Shown piece by piece: positions 17,580 to 26,804 of a DNA stretch of 64,000 bases; within the stretch, counting starts at the first letter, position 1, and each line of letters begins with the position of its first letter. Source of the stretch: Bacillota bacterium (lineage in GTDB: Bacteria; Bacillota; Clostridia; Clostridiales; Clostridiaceae); NCBI GenBank assembly GCA_017861315.1, contig JAGFXP010000003.1, positions 16,242-80,241 on the forward strand, given 5' to 3'. The position numbers and the translations under genes were made by a program. The notes beneath the pieces are model-generated. The model made no database searches. It worked only from the letters and a program-made list of their open reading frames with translations, and was not told the origin of the DNA.

Positions 17580-18335
17580 ATGAAACTTATATCATGGAAC
17601 GTAAACGGACTTAGAGCGGCTGTCCAGAAAGGCTTTCTGGAATACTTCAACAAAGCCGATGCCGATATATTCTGCGTACAGGAGACAAAGCTGCAGGAAG
17701 GCCAGCTTAACCTTGAGCTTAAAGGCTACAATCAGTACTGGAATTATGCCGAGAAAAAGGGCTATTCGGGCACTGCGGTCTTTTCCAAGGCAAAGCCCCT
17801 TGATGTGGCCTACGGCATAGGCAAGGACGAGCACAACAGGGAAGGCAGGGTCATCACACTGGAGTTCGAAAATTTCTACCTTGTCAACGTGTATACACCC
17901 AACTCAAAGGCAGAGCTCGCTAGGCTCGGCTACAGGATGGAGTGGGAGGATGAATTCAGGGAATACCTTATGGGACTCGATTCGAAAAAACCTGTCATAC
18001 TCTGCGGCGACCTCAATGTGGCACACAGGGAGATAGACCTCAAGAATCCGAAGGCAAACATAAAGAATGCCGGCTTTTCGATGGAAGAGAGAAGCAAGTT
18101 CTCTGAATTTCTCGAGAAGGGCTTCATTGATACTTTCAGGCATTTTTATCCCGACAAGGAGGGAGTCTATTCCTGGTGGTCATACAGGTTCAACGCCCGG
18201 GCCAACAATGCAGGCTGGAGGATCGACTACTTCTGCATTTCGGAAAGGCTGAAGGATAGGCTCAACAGCGCTGAGATCCACTGCGAAATCATGGGCTCGG
18301 ACCACTGCCCTGTTGTGCTGGAAATCGATATCTAA
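17580..18335 (+). CDS. xth: Exodeoxyribonuclease III / AP endonuclease
   Basis: Base-excision-repair enzyme cutting 5' of abasic sites and removing 3' blocks. The 251-residue protein is the compact ExoA/Xth type. Metal and catalytic residues are seen in SWNVNGLRA (Asn), CVQETKL (Glu), YTPNS (Tyr region), CGDLNVAHREID (Asp/Asn), WWSYR and the final MGSDHCPVVL (Asp-His). AAGGAGG precedes the ATG. Flanked by terminators on both sides, so transcribed alone. In Bacillus the orthologue is called exoA. Confidence 0.96.
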   Translation: MKLISWNVNGLRAAVQKGFLEYFNKADADIFCVQETKLQEGQLNLELKGYNQYWNYAEKKGYSGTAVFSKAKPLDVAYGIGKDEHNREGRVITLEFENFYLVNVYTPNSKAELARLGYRMEWEDEFREYLMGLDSKKPVILCGDLNVAHREIDLKNPKANIKNAGFSMEERSKFSEFLEKGFIDTFRHFYPDKEGVYSWWSYRFNARANNAGWRIDYFCISERLKDRLNSAEIHCEIMGSDHCPVVLEIDI

Positions 18336-18343
18336 GGAACAAC

Positions 18344-18386
18344 ACAGAGGCAGCTGCGGAAAATCCCGCAGCTGCCTCTGTTCTTT
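18344..18386. terminator. Terminator between convergent xth and the POT transporter gene
   Basis: CAGAGGCAGCTGCGG and CCGCAGCTGCCTCTG form a perfect 15-bp stem over AAAATC, followed by TTCTTTT on plus. Confidence 0.9.
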
Positions 18387-18395
18387 TGCACAGAT

Positions 18396-19775
18396 TTAAA
18401 TTGCTTCAGCAGCTTCTTCAGCAGCTGCAGTTGTTTCCTCTTCAAGCAGCTTCACAAGCTTCTTGTCGAATACAAAGAGCATTACTGCCGCTATGAAGAG
18501 TATAACCGGTATTACAACGTAAGCAACCATGATCGGATAGTTTGAAGCTATTGCATAAACGTATCCGTAGGATTTGCCTGCTATGAAGGAAGCCAGTATC
18601 CAGACGCCCATAAGGACTGAATACATCTTGTTAGGTGCATGCTTGGTTACAAACGAGTTTCCGAGCGGTGAGAAAAGCATCTCGCCAACACTCAGAAGAA
18701 TGCCGAACAATAAAAGCCAGATTATGCTTGCCTTTGAAGCTGCAACTCCGCCTCTTGAAAGCTCTGCAAACACGAGCATAAGGAAGGACATACCCAGGAA
18801 ACCCAGGCCCAGGCCCAGTTTCTTGAAAAGGCTCAAATCGCCTTTAGGGCTTCTTGACATCTTGAACCAGAGTGCTGCAAGAACCGGTCCGAGTGCTATA
18901 CATACAAATGCGTTAAGTGAGTCGAACCATGAAAGAGGAACAGCGAAGCCGCCTACAGCCATATTTATGAATTGTGCGCCGTAATCATAAGCAGCCAGGT
19001 AAGTCAGATACCAGAACACCCAGAATACAACCGAGAACAATGATACAAGTACGATTGCAAATACTTTTCTTTTTTCCACTTTTGTCAAAGGTTTGACTTC
19101 TGTTTCAACTTTCTTTTCAGTGTGTTTTCCTGCTTTGAAAGGTTTTTTGCCTGCTTCGCCAAGGAATTTCATGCCGAAAAGGAACCATAAGGCATCGATC
19201 GCACAGATCAGGCCGCAAAGCTGGAATGCAGGCCTGAAGCCCTGGATATCGCCCACGGCAAAGGTTGACGCAACAAGGATACCAACTGCTGTTGTTCCGA
19301 TAAACGATCCTATGTTAACGAAAGAATACTGAACTGAAAACGCTGAATCAAGCTGGTTTTCATCTTCAAACAGGGAGCCGTTTATTGCAGAAACGTTTCC
19401 TTTAAAAAGGCCTGTTCCTATCGCTACAAGGGCAACCATAACGGTCATGCCTGCGGCGCTCGTTGCCGAACCTCCGAGGAAGTAGCCTCCAGCCATCAGC
19501 GCCAGTCCGACAGGCACGCAGTACCTTGCTCCGATGTATCTGTCGGAGATGAATCCTCCAACGATAGGTGCGAGATACGTGAATGCAACCAGATTAGATT
19601 GGATAAGTGCAGCCTCAACTTTTGTAAGGCCAAGTCCGCCTGTCACGACAGTAGCGGCAACAAAGACGAAGATAAGGTATTTTGCTGAATAATACGCCAT
19701 CCTTTCGAACATGAAAGCGACGCAACAAACGTAGAATCCAAAAGGACGTTTGTTCTTTACAACCATTTCACTCAT
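18396..19775 (-). CDS. POT/PTR-family peptide transporter (MFS)
   Basis: A 459-residue, 12-14-helix proton-coupled di/tripeptide importer. POT features: FMFERMAYYS in helix 1 (the family ExxER motif, with its first Glu replaced), the MFS motif GGFISDRYIGARY, GLFKGNVSAINGSLF, and the PTR signature FSVQYSFVNIGSFIG. The C-terminus is an acidic, alanine-rich tail. TTTAGGGGG precedes the ATG. It is the last gene of a three-gene unit with two Xaa-Pro-type peptidases, which supports a role in peptide uptake. The loss of the first Glu of ExxER, part of the proton site, could alter coupling. Confidence 0.82.
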   Translation of the reverse strand: MSEMVVKNKRPFGFYVCCVAFMFERMAYYSAKYLIFVFVAATVVTGGLGLTKVEAALIQSNLVAFTYLAPIVGGFISDRYIGARYCVPVGLALMAGGYFLGGSATSAAGMTVMVALVAIGTGLFKGNVSAINGSLFEDENQLDSAFSVQYSFVNIGSFIGTTAVGILVASTFAVGDIQGFRPAFQLCGLICAIDALWFLFGMKFLGEAGKKPFKAGKHTEKKVETEVKPLTKVEKRKVFAIVLVSLFSVVFWVFWYLTYLAAYDYGAQFINMAVGGFAVPLSWFDSLNAFVCIALGPVLAALWFKMSRSPKGDLSLFKKLGLGLGFLGMSFLMLVFAELSRGGVAASKASIIWLLLFGILLSVGEMLFSPLGNSFVTKHAPNKMYSVLMGVWILASFIAGKSYGYVYAIASNYPIMVAYVVIPVILFIAAVMLFVFDKKLVKLLEEETTAAAEEAAEAI

Positions 19776-19796
19776 TTTTTTCCCCCTAAATTTTGA

Positions 19797-21596
19797 TTAT
19801 ATTTCTCTTGTATAGTTCTTCAGCCACTCACGTTCTTCTTCTGTGAGGTGTGGGGCTAATTTCTCGTACACAAGCTTATGATAACTGTTCAGATACAGTT
19901 TTTCATCACGGTTAAGATCCTCTGCGGCTATTCCGTCCAGGTCGATCGGCGCAAACGTTACAGCGTCAAAGTGCATGAACTGTCCGTTTTCGTTCTCGAT
20001 CCCTTTTCTCACTATGAGCTCGTTTTCAAGTCTGATCCCGTGGGATCCGGCTATATATATTCCCGGCTCATCGGTAATCACCATGCCCTCCTCCAGGTTG
20101 TGCGTTTCGTTCCTGCCTGGCATTATATACCACCTGAAGCCTGCAGGACCTTCATGAATGTTGAGAAGGTACCCGACACCGTGGCCAGTTCCGCACTTGT
20201 AATCGAGGTCGAGGCTCCACATCGGCTCCCTGGCCAGTATGTCCAGGTTGTAGCCTTTGCAGCCGTATAGGAACTTCGCACGCGCCAGGTTCATCATGCC
20301 TCTTGCTACAGCTGTGAAGTGACGCTTGAGCTCCTGGCTTACTTCTCCTAGAGCTATAGTCCTTGTTATGTCTGTTGTTCCTTCGAAGTAGTTTCCGCCT
20401 GTGTCCATCAGGACAAAGTGGCCTTCCTTAAGCTCCGCATCAGATTCCGGAGTGGCTGAATAATGCATCATTGCCGCATGCTCCCTGAAGGCGCATATCG
20501 GAGAAAAGCTCTGCCACAGGTACCCTTCCTGCTGCTTCCTGAACTCTTCAAGCTTATCGGAGGCACTGATCTCTGTGATCTTCGCCTTGCCAAGATTCGT
20601 TTTGAGCCAGTACATCAGTTTTGTGAAGGCAACACCGTCCTTGATGTGAGCCTGCCCTATATTCGCAAGCTCCACAGGATTCTTGACTGCCTTGAAAAGG
20701 ATAGCCGGATTTTCTTTTTCTATCTTTTTGGTATGGGCCGGTATGTTTTTGTACAGCGCGTAGTTTATCCTCACAGGATCGATCATCACCGCGTCATCTG
20801 ACCTGAAGCCCTTTACGTATTCGTAAATATCGTTGTAAGGCAGAAACTCCACACCGTCCCTGGTTAAAGCTTCCTTTACTCCTGCATCAAGCTTGCTGTC
20901 TTCAACGAACAGGATCACCTTTTCCATTTCGACAACAGCATAACAGAGCACAAGCGGAGAATACATGACATCATTGCCCCTGATATTTAACAGCCATGCT
21001 GTGTCGTCAAGGGTTGTGAGGACGTGGCGGCTGGCACCTGCTTCTTTCATGGCGCCCCTCACCCTGCCCAGCTTTGAAGCTCTGCTTTCCCCTGCGTATC
21101 TTTCCTCAAGCAGGAATACAGGCTCAGCTGCAAGCTTCGGTCTGTCCTCCCATACCTTGTCTACCAGGTCATATGCATACTCAACTGCGGCGTTCTTGTG
21201 GGCGAGCTGCTTAACGTAACTCTCGCCGTCCTGCAGTGCGATCAGGCGCCCGTCGAATCCGAGTTTTCCATCCTTAGGCATTTCAGCCTCAAGGTATTCC
21301 ATGACTGTCGGCACACCTGGATTGCCCATCCTGAAGAGCTCGATCCCTGTGCCTTCCAGCTGAAGCTCGGCCTGGATGAAATATCTTCCGTCTGTCCATA
21401 AGCCCGCCTTTTCCTTTGTGATGACTGCTGTCCCCGCCGAGCCTGTAAATCCAGTCATAAACGCCCTTGCTTTGAAGTATTCACCTACGTATTCGCTTTG
21501 ATGGTTGTCTGCTGACGGGATTATGTAAGCATCCATTCCCTTTTCATCCATCAGCGATCTCAGTTTGGAAATTCTTGCTTTTATAGCTTCACTCAT
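19797..21596 (-). CDS. pepP: Aminopeptidase P family (M24B) Xaa-Pro aminopeptidase
   Basis: A 599-residue cytosolic metallopeptidase releasing N-terminal residues ahead of proline. The long form has two creatinase-type N-terminal domains (SADNHQSEYVGEYFKARAFMTGFTGSAGTAVIT near residues 25-60), the M24 pita-bread catalytic domain from about 310, and the M24_C tail (VTFAPIDLDGI...EREWLKNYTREI). Metal ligands lie in LMDTGGNYFEGTTDITRT (two Asp), GTGHGVGYLLNIHEGP (His) and DEPGIYI with a later ENELIV (two Glu). GGGGTG before the ATG, 13 bp after the upstream peptidase gene. Forms an operon with that gene and the POT transporter. Confidence 0.93.
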   Translation of the reverse strand: MSEAIKARISKLRSLMDEKGMDAYIIPSADNHQSEYVGEYFKARAFMTGFTGSAGTAVITKEKAGLWTDGRYFIQAELQLEGTGIELFRMGNPGVPTVMEYLEAEMPKDGKLGFDGRLIALQDGESYVKQLAHKNAAVEYAYDLVDKVWEDRPKLAAEPVFLLEERYAGESRASKLGRVRGAMKEAGASRHVLTTLDDTAWLLNIRGNDVMYSPLVLCYAVVEMEKVILFVEDSKLDAGVKEALTRDGVEFLPYNDIYEYVKGFRSDDAVMIDPVRINYALYKNIPAHTKKIEKENPAILFKAVKNPVELANIGQAHIKDGVAFTKLMYWLKTNLGKAKITEISASDKLEEFRKQQEGYLWQSFSPICAFREHAAMMHYSATPESDAELKEGHFVLMDTGGNYFEGTTDITRTIALGEVSQELKRHFTAVARGMMNLARAKFLYGCKGYNLDILAREPMWSLDLDYKCGTGHGVGYLLNIHEGPAGFRWYIMPGRNETHNLEEGMVITDEPGIYIAGSHGIRLENELIVRKGIENENGQFMHFDAVTFAPIDLDGIAAEDLNRDEKLYLNSYHKLVYEKLAPHLTEEEREWLKNYTREI

Positions 21597-21609
21597 GCCA
21601 GCACCCCGC

Positions 21610-22686
21610 TTATTCTACGATGATCAGGTCTTTGTTGTAGTGATTCAGGATTTCGCATCCGTCCTCTGTAACTATGACAAGATCCTCTATACGTACACCT
21701 ACATCTCCCGGAAGGTATATTCCAGGCTCTATTGAGAATATCTGGCCCGGCTGAACCCTGTCGGTGTTGACGGATGAAACGTCGCCGAAATCATGAACCT
21801 CTATCCCTATTGAATGACCCAGCCTGTGGGTGAAGTATTTGCCGTAGCCTTTCTCAGTGATGTAGTCTCTTGCTGCGGCGTCTATGTCGCAGAATCTTAC
21901 TCCGGCCTTAACCTTCTCTATTCCGCGTTTGTTTGCTTCAAGAACTACATTGTAAACCTCTCTCGCGTGGTCGGACGCTGACTTGTAGAATACTGTCCTC
22001 GTCATATCTGAGCAGTATGAATCCTTGCTGCATCCGATGTCTATTACAACGCTGTCGCCTTCCTTGACATTGGAGTTGTCCATCTCGTGATGCGGATCAG
22101 CAGCATTTGCCCCGTAGCCGATTATCGGATCGAAGGAATGTCCGTCTGCACCGAGCTCTTCCCAGATGCCTGAAAGCAGCTGTCCCATTTTCTTTTCCGA
22201 ATGCTTTTCAGGAACAAGCTTTATCATCCTGTCCATAGCCAGGTCGTTGAGCCTTGACGCTTCTCTCATTAGCTCCATTTCTTTTTCGTCCTTGCACATC
22301 CTCACCCTGTCGATGATTTCGGAACCGTTTACAAAAGCGCTTGCAGCTTTCAGGTTCATTAGTCCGAGAAGGAACCTTGCCGGCCAGTTCTTGTCTATGC
22401 CCATGGGTTTATCCTTTTCAACGTATCCTGCGAGTATTTCGACTGGCTTCTGGGTGTCATTGAACCATACCATCTCTGCTCCCAGATCCTCTGTTATAGG
22501 GAACAGCTCATTTATGAACAGCTTGTGTTTGCCGTTGAGGTTCAGGTATAGCGCGAGCATCCTTTCGCCCGGATGAATCCATCTTCCTGTCAGGTAGAAT
22601 ATAGCAGCAGGATCTGACACTATCATCTGAGGCAGTCTCTGCTCTTCCATTATTTTTAAAACCTTGTTCACTCTTTCCTTTATCAA
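21610..22686 (-). CDS. M24 family Xaa-Pro peptidase (PepQ/YpdF-like)
   Basis: About 358 residues: creatinase N-terminal domain, then the M24 catalytic domain with ligands in [19 protein letters not shown] (two Asp), [14 protein letters not shown] (His), [18 protein letters not shown] (two Glu). Cuts dipeptides or short peptides with proline at the second position. I place the start at TTG (22686), because GGGGGG lies 7 nt before it; the ATG five codons upstream has no ribosome site and contains that SD within the reading frame. First gene of the peptide-use operon and divergent from an XRE-cupin regulator. Confidence 0.88.
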   Translation of the reverse strand: MIKERVNKVLKIMEEQRLPQMIVSDPAAIFYLTGRWIHPGERMLALYLNLNGKHKLFINELFPITEDLGAEMVWFNDTQKPVEILAGYVEKDKPMGIDKNWPARFLLGLMNLKAASAFVNGSEIIDRVRMCKDEKEMELMREASRLNDLAMDRMIKLVPEKHSEKKMGQLLSGIWEELGADGHSFDPIIGYGANAADPHHEMDNSNVKEGDSVVIDIGCSKDSYCSDMTRTVFYKSASDHAREVYNVVLEANKRGIEKVKAGVRFCDIDAAARDYITEKGYGKYFTHRLGHSIGIEVHDFGDVSSVNTDRVQPGQIFSIEPGIYLPGDVGVRIEDLVIVTEDGCEILNHYNKDLIIVE

Positions 22687-22803
22687 GAAAAATCCCCCCA
22701 TATGTTAAATTGCGAATCCGAAAATTCAATTTTACGATTTCATATTACCATAATTTATATTGTGTGTACATAATTTATTTAAGTATAGCGGTAATTTTTT
22801 TAA

Positions 22804-22817
22804 TATACCTTTAATTT
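22804..22817. repeat. Direct repeat copy 1 in the pepQ/regulator intergenic region
   Basis: TATACCTTTAATTT; a second copy with one difference lies at 22902-22915. Possible operator of the divergent XRE-cupin regulator. Confidence 0.45.
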
Positions 22818-22901
22818 CATCGATGCAAACAATATATATTATAGCAGGACTTAACGCCTCAAGGTTTGAATATCATCTCCCGTTGTGTTATTATTGTGGA
22901 G

Positions 22902-22915
22902 TATACCTTGAATTT
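22902..22915. repeat. Direct repeat copy 2, just before the regulator gene
   Basis: TATACCTTGAATTT, ending 7 bp before the TTTGGAGGG ribosome site of the regulator gene, where a bound repressor would block its own expression. Confidence 0.45.
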
Positions 22916-22940
22916 ATAACCTTTGGAGGGAAATCAGTTA

Positions 22941-23486
22941 ATGATAAATGAAATATCCGATAAGATAAAAGAGCTAAGAAAGGAAAAGGGCCTTACATTG
23001 AAGGATCTCAGCGCAAAAACAGGTCTTTCTGTAAGCTTCCTGTCCCAGGTTGAAAACGGCGCCTCATCTTTGGCTATAACTTCCTTGAAAAAGATTGCCG
23101 AAGCATTTGATGTGACTATAAATTATTTCTTTGAAGTCCCTCAGGTGCACAATTTCCTCGTGAAGGCGGAAGAAGAGGAGGTTTTCAAGATGGAAGGCAC
23201 CGATTCCAAGTTTGTCAGGTTAAGCGGCGACTTTCCAAACAGGAAGCTTGAATCGCTGATCACTATAATACCTCCGGAACACAAGCACGGCAGCAATTTC
23301 AACCACCCGGGCGAGGAGTTCATCTACGTGCTGGAAGGAGCCCTCATCGTGGAGATAGACGGAACGGAATACCTGGTCAAGGCCGGAGACTCCATACACT
23401 ACCCTTCAACCTTGAGCCATCAGTGGACAAATCCCCTGAAGCAGGATACAAAAATACTTACGGTGCTGACGCCGTTGATTTTCTAA
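22941..23486 (+). CDS. XRE-family regulator with C-terminal cupin domain
   Basis: A 181-residue transcription factor: helix-turn-helix at residues ~5-60 (LSAKTGLSVSFLSQVENG as recognition region) and a small cupin beta-barrel at ~100-178 with PEHKHGSNFNHPGEEFIYVLEGAL and the second motif GDSIHYPSTLSHQW. This build (as in PuuR/SutR-like proteins) senses a small metabolite through the cupin. The ATG after GGAGGGAAATCAGTTA is used rather than the TTG inside the ribosome site. Divergent from the peptidase/POT operon, so it is the likely regulator of that operon and of itself; the ligand is unknown. Confidence 0.9.
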   Translation: MINEISDKIKELRKEKGLTLKDLSAKTGLSVSFLSQVENGASSLAITSLKKIAEAFDVTINYFFEVPQVHNFLVKAEEEEVFKMEGTDSKFVRLSGDFPNRKLESLITIIPPEHKHGSNFNHPGEEFIYVLEGALIVEIDGTEYLVKAGDSIHYPSTLSHQWTNPLKQDTKILTVLTPLIF

Positions 23487-23490
23487 CAAC

Positions 23491-23522
23491 AAAAAAGCTG
23501 CGTGAAAACGCAGCTTTTTTTG
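23491..23522. terminator. Terminator after the XRE-cupin gene
   Basis: AAAAAAGCTGCGT and ACGCAGCTTTTTTT around a GAAA loop; the A/T flanks make it usable in both directions, and a minus-strand gene ends just beyond it. Confidence 0.92.
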
Positions 23523-23564
23523 AACTGTAGCGAAAAGCAGGCTTGGAGATTTACCGACGCCTGC

Positions 23565-23735
23565 CTATTTTTCCTCAGCCTTGAATATTTTAAAAAGGAA
23601 CCAGCCTACCACCGCCAGTATCACGCCCATTATCATCATAAGGAAGTTGGAGGAAAACAGCATGCCCAACCCGCTGAGCATCAGGACCAGCCCGCATATT
23701 TTTAAAATGATCTCCAAAGCTGCCTTTTCATCCAT
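23565..23735 (-). CDS. Small membrane protein of 56 residues
   Basis: Not a family I recognise. The reading frame begins MDEKAALEIILKICG and ends FKIFKAEEK, with two hydrophobic stretches (about residues 9-27 and 31-49) around a short SSNF turn, so probably a two-pass or hairpin membrane protein. GGAGG lies 7 nt before the ATG, a spacing and quality equal to the neighbouring genes. It starts 33 bp after greA on the same strand and probably shares its transcript. The basic/acidic ends (MDEK, FKAEEK) fit a membrane orientation with both termini inside. Function unknown. Confidence 0.72.
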   Translation of the reverse strand: MDEKAALEIILKICGLVLMLSGLGMLFSSNFLMMIMGVILAVVGWFLFKIFKAEEK

Positions 23736-23768
23736 ACAATATCCTCCATCCTCAATAACTGAACATCG

Positions 23769-24233
23769 TTATAGTATTTCCAATATCTCCACCGAGTATT
23801 TTCCGCTCGGGGAATCAACCTCGACGGTTTCGCCTTCCTTCCTGCCTGAAAGCGCTTTTCCCAAATCAGATTCTATGCTTATGAACATTTTCTCGAAATC
23901 CACGTCAACGGTGGTGACAAGTGTCACTATTGCCTCTTCATCATCATCCACAAATCTGGTCCTAGCTTTGCTGTTCACGCCCATCGCCGATTTGTCTGCA
24001 TTCTGGTCTTCAATGACTGTCGCTGTTGAAATCATGGTCATCAGATACTGGATCCTGTTGTCATTCTCCCTGTAGTTTGCGCAGGCTTCTTTATACTCTG
24101 CGTTCTCCGACCTGTCGCCATGAGCGGCGGCTTCCATTTTTTCCTTGGCTATCTCCGCCCTCTTCACTGTCAGCCTATATTCCAGCTCTTCCTGCAGCTT
24201 TTTTATATTCTCTTCCGTAAGTGCATTATTCAT
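23769..24233 (-). CDS. greA: Transcription elongation factor GreA family
   Basis: Rescues backtracked RNA polymerase by stimulating RNA cleavage. The 154-residue protein has the N-terminal antiparallel coiled coil (to about residue 75) with the tip GDRSENAEYKEAC, matching the GreA acidic tip D-x-(R)-ENAEY, and a C-terminal FKBP-like domain ending SPSGKYSVEILEI. The start is set at the ATG with GGGGGAG 7 nt upstream; the frame is open 42 nt further but has no ribosome site there. The C-terminal domain is more diverged than usual (long DDDEEAIVTLVTTVDVDFE), so a GreA paralogue is possible. Confidence 0.86.
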   Translation of the reverse strand: MNNALTEENIKKLQEELEYRLTVKRAEIAKEKMEAAAHGDRSENAEYKEACANYRENDNRIQYLMTMISTATVIEDQNADKSAMGVNSKARTRFVDDDEEAIVTLVTTVDVDFEKMFISIESDLGKALSGRKEGETVEVDSPSGKYSVEILEIL

Positions 24234-24324
24234 CAAAGAACTCCCCCTGAAAACTATTGAGTATTTGTCACGCATTCATTAAAGTATACAAAAAACCCCG
24301 TCACTATTCAACCTAATTATTCAA

Positions 24325-24377
24325 AAGGGCGGGTGAAACACAGGTCATCCGGTATGCCTGTGTTTTCACCCGCCCTT
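24325..24377. terminator. Long (about 20 bp) hairpin closing the tyrA-aroA-aroC unit
   Basis: AAGGGCGGGTGAAACACAGG pairs with CCTGTGTT/TTCACCCGCCCTT with a single bulge, over a 12-nt loop. On the minus strand it is followed by TTTTGAATAATT. It begins at the stop codon of the pheA remnant and is the only candidate terminator for the aro unit; the U tract is weak. Confidence 0.65.
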
Positions 24378-24460
24378 CAATAATTGCCTAAAAATTTGTA
24401 ATCGGCGCCCTCCTCTTTCATGCTGTCGGAAATGTTCTTTCCGCTTTCTATCGCATCCTT
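24377..24460 (-). pseudogene. Remnant of a second pheA (last 27 codons of prephenate dehydratase)
   Basis: Directly after the aroC stop codon, and in the same frame, the minus strand reads KDAIESGKNISDSMKEEG then ADYKFLGNY and a stop. The intact pheA at 32721-33545 ends NIFNDIKGEGVNYKFLGNY, so the last nine residues match at seven or more positions and the stop is at the same place. No ribosome site or start precedes it. It is therefore the 3' stump of a pheA copy whose remaining ~250 codons were deleted, leaving it fused to the end of aroC. Its existence shows that the ancestral order was aroC-pheA in this copy. Confidence 0.85.
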
Positions 24461-25534
24461 TTAATCAATGTTGTCCAGGAGCGCCATCGCCGTTACCGCT
24501 TCTATGACAGGGACTGCCCTCGTCACGATGCACGGGTCATGCCTCCCGGCAATCTCTATGGTTTCATTCTCCATCTTATCAATATTCACTGTCCTCTGCG
24601 GCCTGCCTATTGAAGGAGTAGGCTTAACGGCAACCCTGAAAACCAAAGGCATTCCGTTTGTTATGCCGCCCAGGATGCCGCCGTTGTTGTTAGTGTACAT
24701 CCTCAGCTTTCCGTCTTCAACATGGCACTCGTCGTTGGCTTCGGAGCCCCTCATGCCGGCTATGGCGAATCCCGCCCCGAATTCCAGCCCTTTCACTCCG
24801 GGCACAGAAAAGAGGATGTGCGCCAGGGTACTCTCAAGGGAATCGAAGAACGGTTCGCCTATTCCGGCGGGCAGGTTGACTGCTGCTGCCTCTATGACTC
24901 CTCCAACCGAATCCCTGTCCTCCTTTGCATCGAGGATCTCTTTCTGCATGGCCTCCACGGCACCGTCGTCCAGCACGGGAAAGGATTTCTCCCTCAGAGA
25001 GCGCAGCGTCTCCTGATCTATGCCGGTCAGGCTGAAACCCCTGTCCTCGATGCTGCCTATGCTCCTGATGTGGCTTCCTATAAGGATGCCTTTAGCCTCC
25101 AGTATCTGTCTGCATACGGCGCCTGCAAAGACCAGAGGCGCTGTAAGCCTTCCCGAGAAATGCCCGCCTCCCCTGTAATCGTTGAAGGCCCTATACTTCA
25201 CATGGCCTGTGTAATCCGCATGGGACGGCCTCATGAGCGCCTTGGTCTTCTCGTAGTCCCCGGAGCGCTGGTCGCTGTTCCTTATAATTGCGCAGAGAGG
25301 CGTCCCCGTGGTCCTGCCGTTGAACAGCCCGCTTAGTATCTCAAAGCTGTCCCCCTCCTGCCTTTGCGTCGACAGATCGCTTTTCCCCGGAGCCCTCCTG
25401 TCCATTTCCCTCCTGATGTAGTCCAGGTCTAGCCCTATGCCAGGCTTCAGTCCGTCAATGGTTATCCCTATCGCTTTTCCGTGGGATTCCCCGAATATGG
25501 AAAATTTAATGTTACTGCCCCATGTTCCGCTCAT
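24461..25534 (-). CDS. aroC: Chorismate synthase
   Basis: FMN-dependent lyase making chorismate from EPSP, the last common step of the shikimate pathway. At 357 residues it has normal length. Signatures: [12 protein letters not shown] (signature 1), the [13 protein letters not shown] loop, [27 protein letters not shown], and [17 protein letters not shown] near the end (signature 3). The start is ATG with GGGAGGTG 8 nt upstream, overlapping the end of aroA by 23 bp, so the two are coupled. This is the only complete aroC here; a stump of a second copy lies before pheA at 33.6 kb. Confidence 0.97.
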   Translation of the reverse strand: MSGTWGSNIKFSIFGESHGKAIGITIDGLKPGIGLDLDYIRREMDRRAPGKSDLSTQRQEGDSFEILSGLFNGRTTGTPLCAIIRNSDQRSGDYEKTKALMRPSHADYTGHVKYRAFNDYRGGGHFSGRLTAPLVFAGAVCRQILEAKGILIGSHIRSIGSIEDRGFSLTGIDQETLRSLREKSFPVLDDGAVEAMQKEILDAKEDRDSVGGVIEAAAVNLPAGIGEPFFDSLESTLAHILFSVPGVKGLEFGAGFAIAGMRGSEANDECHVEDGKLRMYTNNNGGILGGITNGMPLVFRVAVKPTPSIGRPQRTVNIDKMENETIEIAGRHDPCIVTRAVPVIEAVTAMALLDNID

Positions 25535-26792
25535 CCAATACACCTCCCAGCATTTTAAAATGGTTCCAAAATTCCGGATACGATTTCCTTACGCTTGAGG
25601 AATCCTCTATAACGAGCGGCTCGCTGCATCTAATGGATGCTGCAGCAAGCGACATTGCGATCCTGTGGTCGCCCCAGCTTCTGGTTGTACCGCCCCTCAG
25701 CTGATCCTTTCCTCTTATTATCAGCCCGTCTTCCTTCTCCTCTATGTCCGCCCCGATTTTGTTAAGCTCAGTGCAAATGGCCTTGAGCCTGTCGCATTCC
25801 TTTATCCTGAGCCTGGCCGCATTCACTATCTCTGTTGTACCCTCGCTGAGCGATGCCAGGACTGTCACTGCAGGAACAAGATCCGGACATTCTGAAGCGT
25901 CGAAGATTATGCCCTTTGTCTTTGAAGGCAAAGCCCTGACCGAATCGCCCTTTATGTCGATGCTTCCTCCCATCTGCCGGATGATATCAAGAATCGCCTT
26001 GTCCCCCTGCAGAGAGGAGAGATCAAGTCCAAGGCATTCCACATCTGCACCCAGGCATCCGGCCACAAGCCAGAATGCAGCCTGCGAGAAATCGCCTTCA
26101 ACACTGCAGTCTACAGGCGAATATCTCTGGTTCCCCTTTATGAGGAATTCCCTGTAGCCCAGATTGTCCACATTTACGGAGAATCTTTTCAACATATCCA
26201 CAGTAAGGTCCACGTAAGCCTTGGATTCCAGCTCCGATGTTATGGTTATTTTGGAGTCCCCCTCCAGAAGAGGGAGGGCAAACAGCAGACCGCTTATGAA
26301 CTGCGAGCTGACATCGCCCCTGATCCTGTATTCGCCAGGAGCGAGCTTTCCCTCGACGGTCAGAGGCAGCCTTCCATCTCTGGTTTCATACCTCACATGT
26401 TTCTCATCGAAAATCTTGAAATAAGGTCCGAGCGGCCTGTTGACCAGCTCACCTCTCCCGCTGAACACCACCCTCTTTCCGGTAAGGGCGGCGATGGGTA
26501 TAAGGAACCTGAGCGTGGAACCCGATTCAAAGCAGTCTACTCTTTCGTCTGTAACATCGAGTTTGCCGGCTCCCGATATTTTCAGGGAGAAGTCTCCCTT
26601 CTCCGCATGGACACCGAAACTTTTCATTGCACCTATAGTTGCATCTATGTCCTGCGAGAAATTGATATTGCCAATGATGCTTACCCCCCGAGAAAGCCCC
26701 GCACAGATTACCGCCCTGTGGGAGATGCTCTTCGAGGACGGTATCCTGACGCAGCCTCTCAGCTTTGAAGATATTATAGTCACTTTATCCAA
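25512..26792 (-). CDS. aroA: 3-phosphoshikimate 1-carboxyvinyltransferase (EPSP synthase)
   Basis: Transfers enolpyruvate from PEP to shikimate-3-phosphate. The 426-residue, two-domain inside-out barrel shows [15 protein letters not shown] (active-site Lys/Ser/Arg), [15 protein letters not shown] (the LxxGNAGT-equivalent, with ESGSTLRF of class II enzymes), [15 protein letters not shown], and the C-terminal [17 protein letters not shown] and [13 protein letters not shown]. Class II EPSP synthases of this kind are often poorly inhibited by glyphosate. Translation starts at TTG with GGGGTG upstream, 12 bp after tyrA. Second gene of the leader-tyrA-aroA-aroC unit. Confidence 0.96.
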   Translation of the reverse strand: MDKVTIISSKLRGCVRIPSSKSISHRAVICAGLSRGVSIIGNINFSQDIDATIGAMKSFGVHAEKGDFSLKISGAGKLDVTDERVDCFESGSTLRFLIPIAALTGKRVVFSGRGELVNRPLGPYFKIFDEKHVRYETRDGRLPLTVEGKLAPGEYRIRGDVSSQFISGLLFALPLLEGDSKITITSELESKAYVDLTVDMLKRFSVNVDNLGYREFLIKGNQRYSPVDCSVEGDFSQAAFWLVAGCLGADVECLGLDLSSLQGDKAILDIIRQMGGSIDIKGDSVRALPSKTKGIIFDASECPDLVPAVTVLASLSEGTTEIVNAARLRIKECDRLKAICTELNKIGADIEEKEDGLIIRGKDQLRGGTTRSWGDHRIAMSLAAASIRCSEPLVIEDSSSVRKSYPEFWNHFKMLGGVLDERNMGQ

Positions 26793-26804
26793 ATGTTACA
26801 CCCC

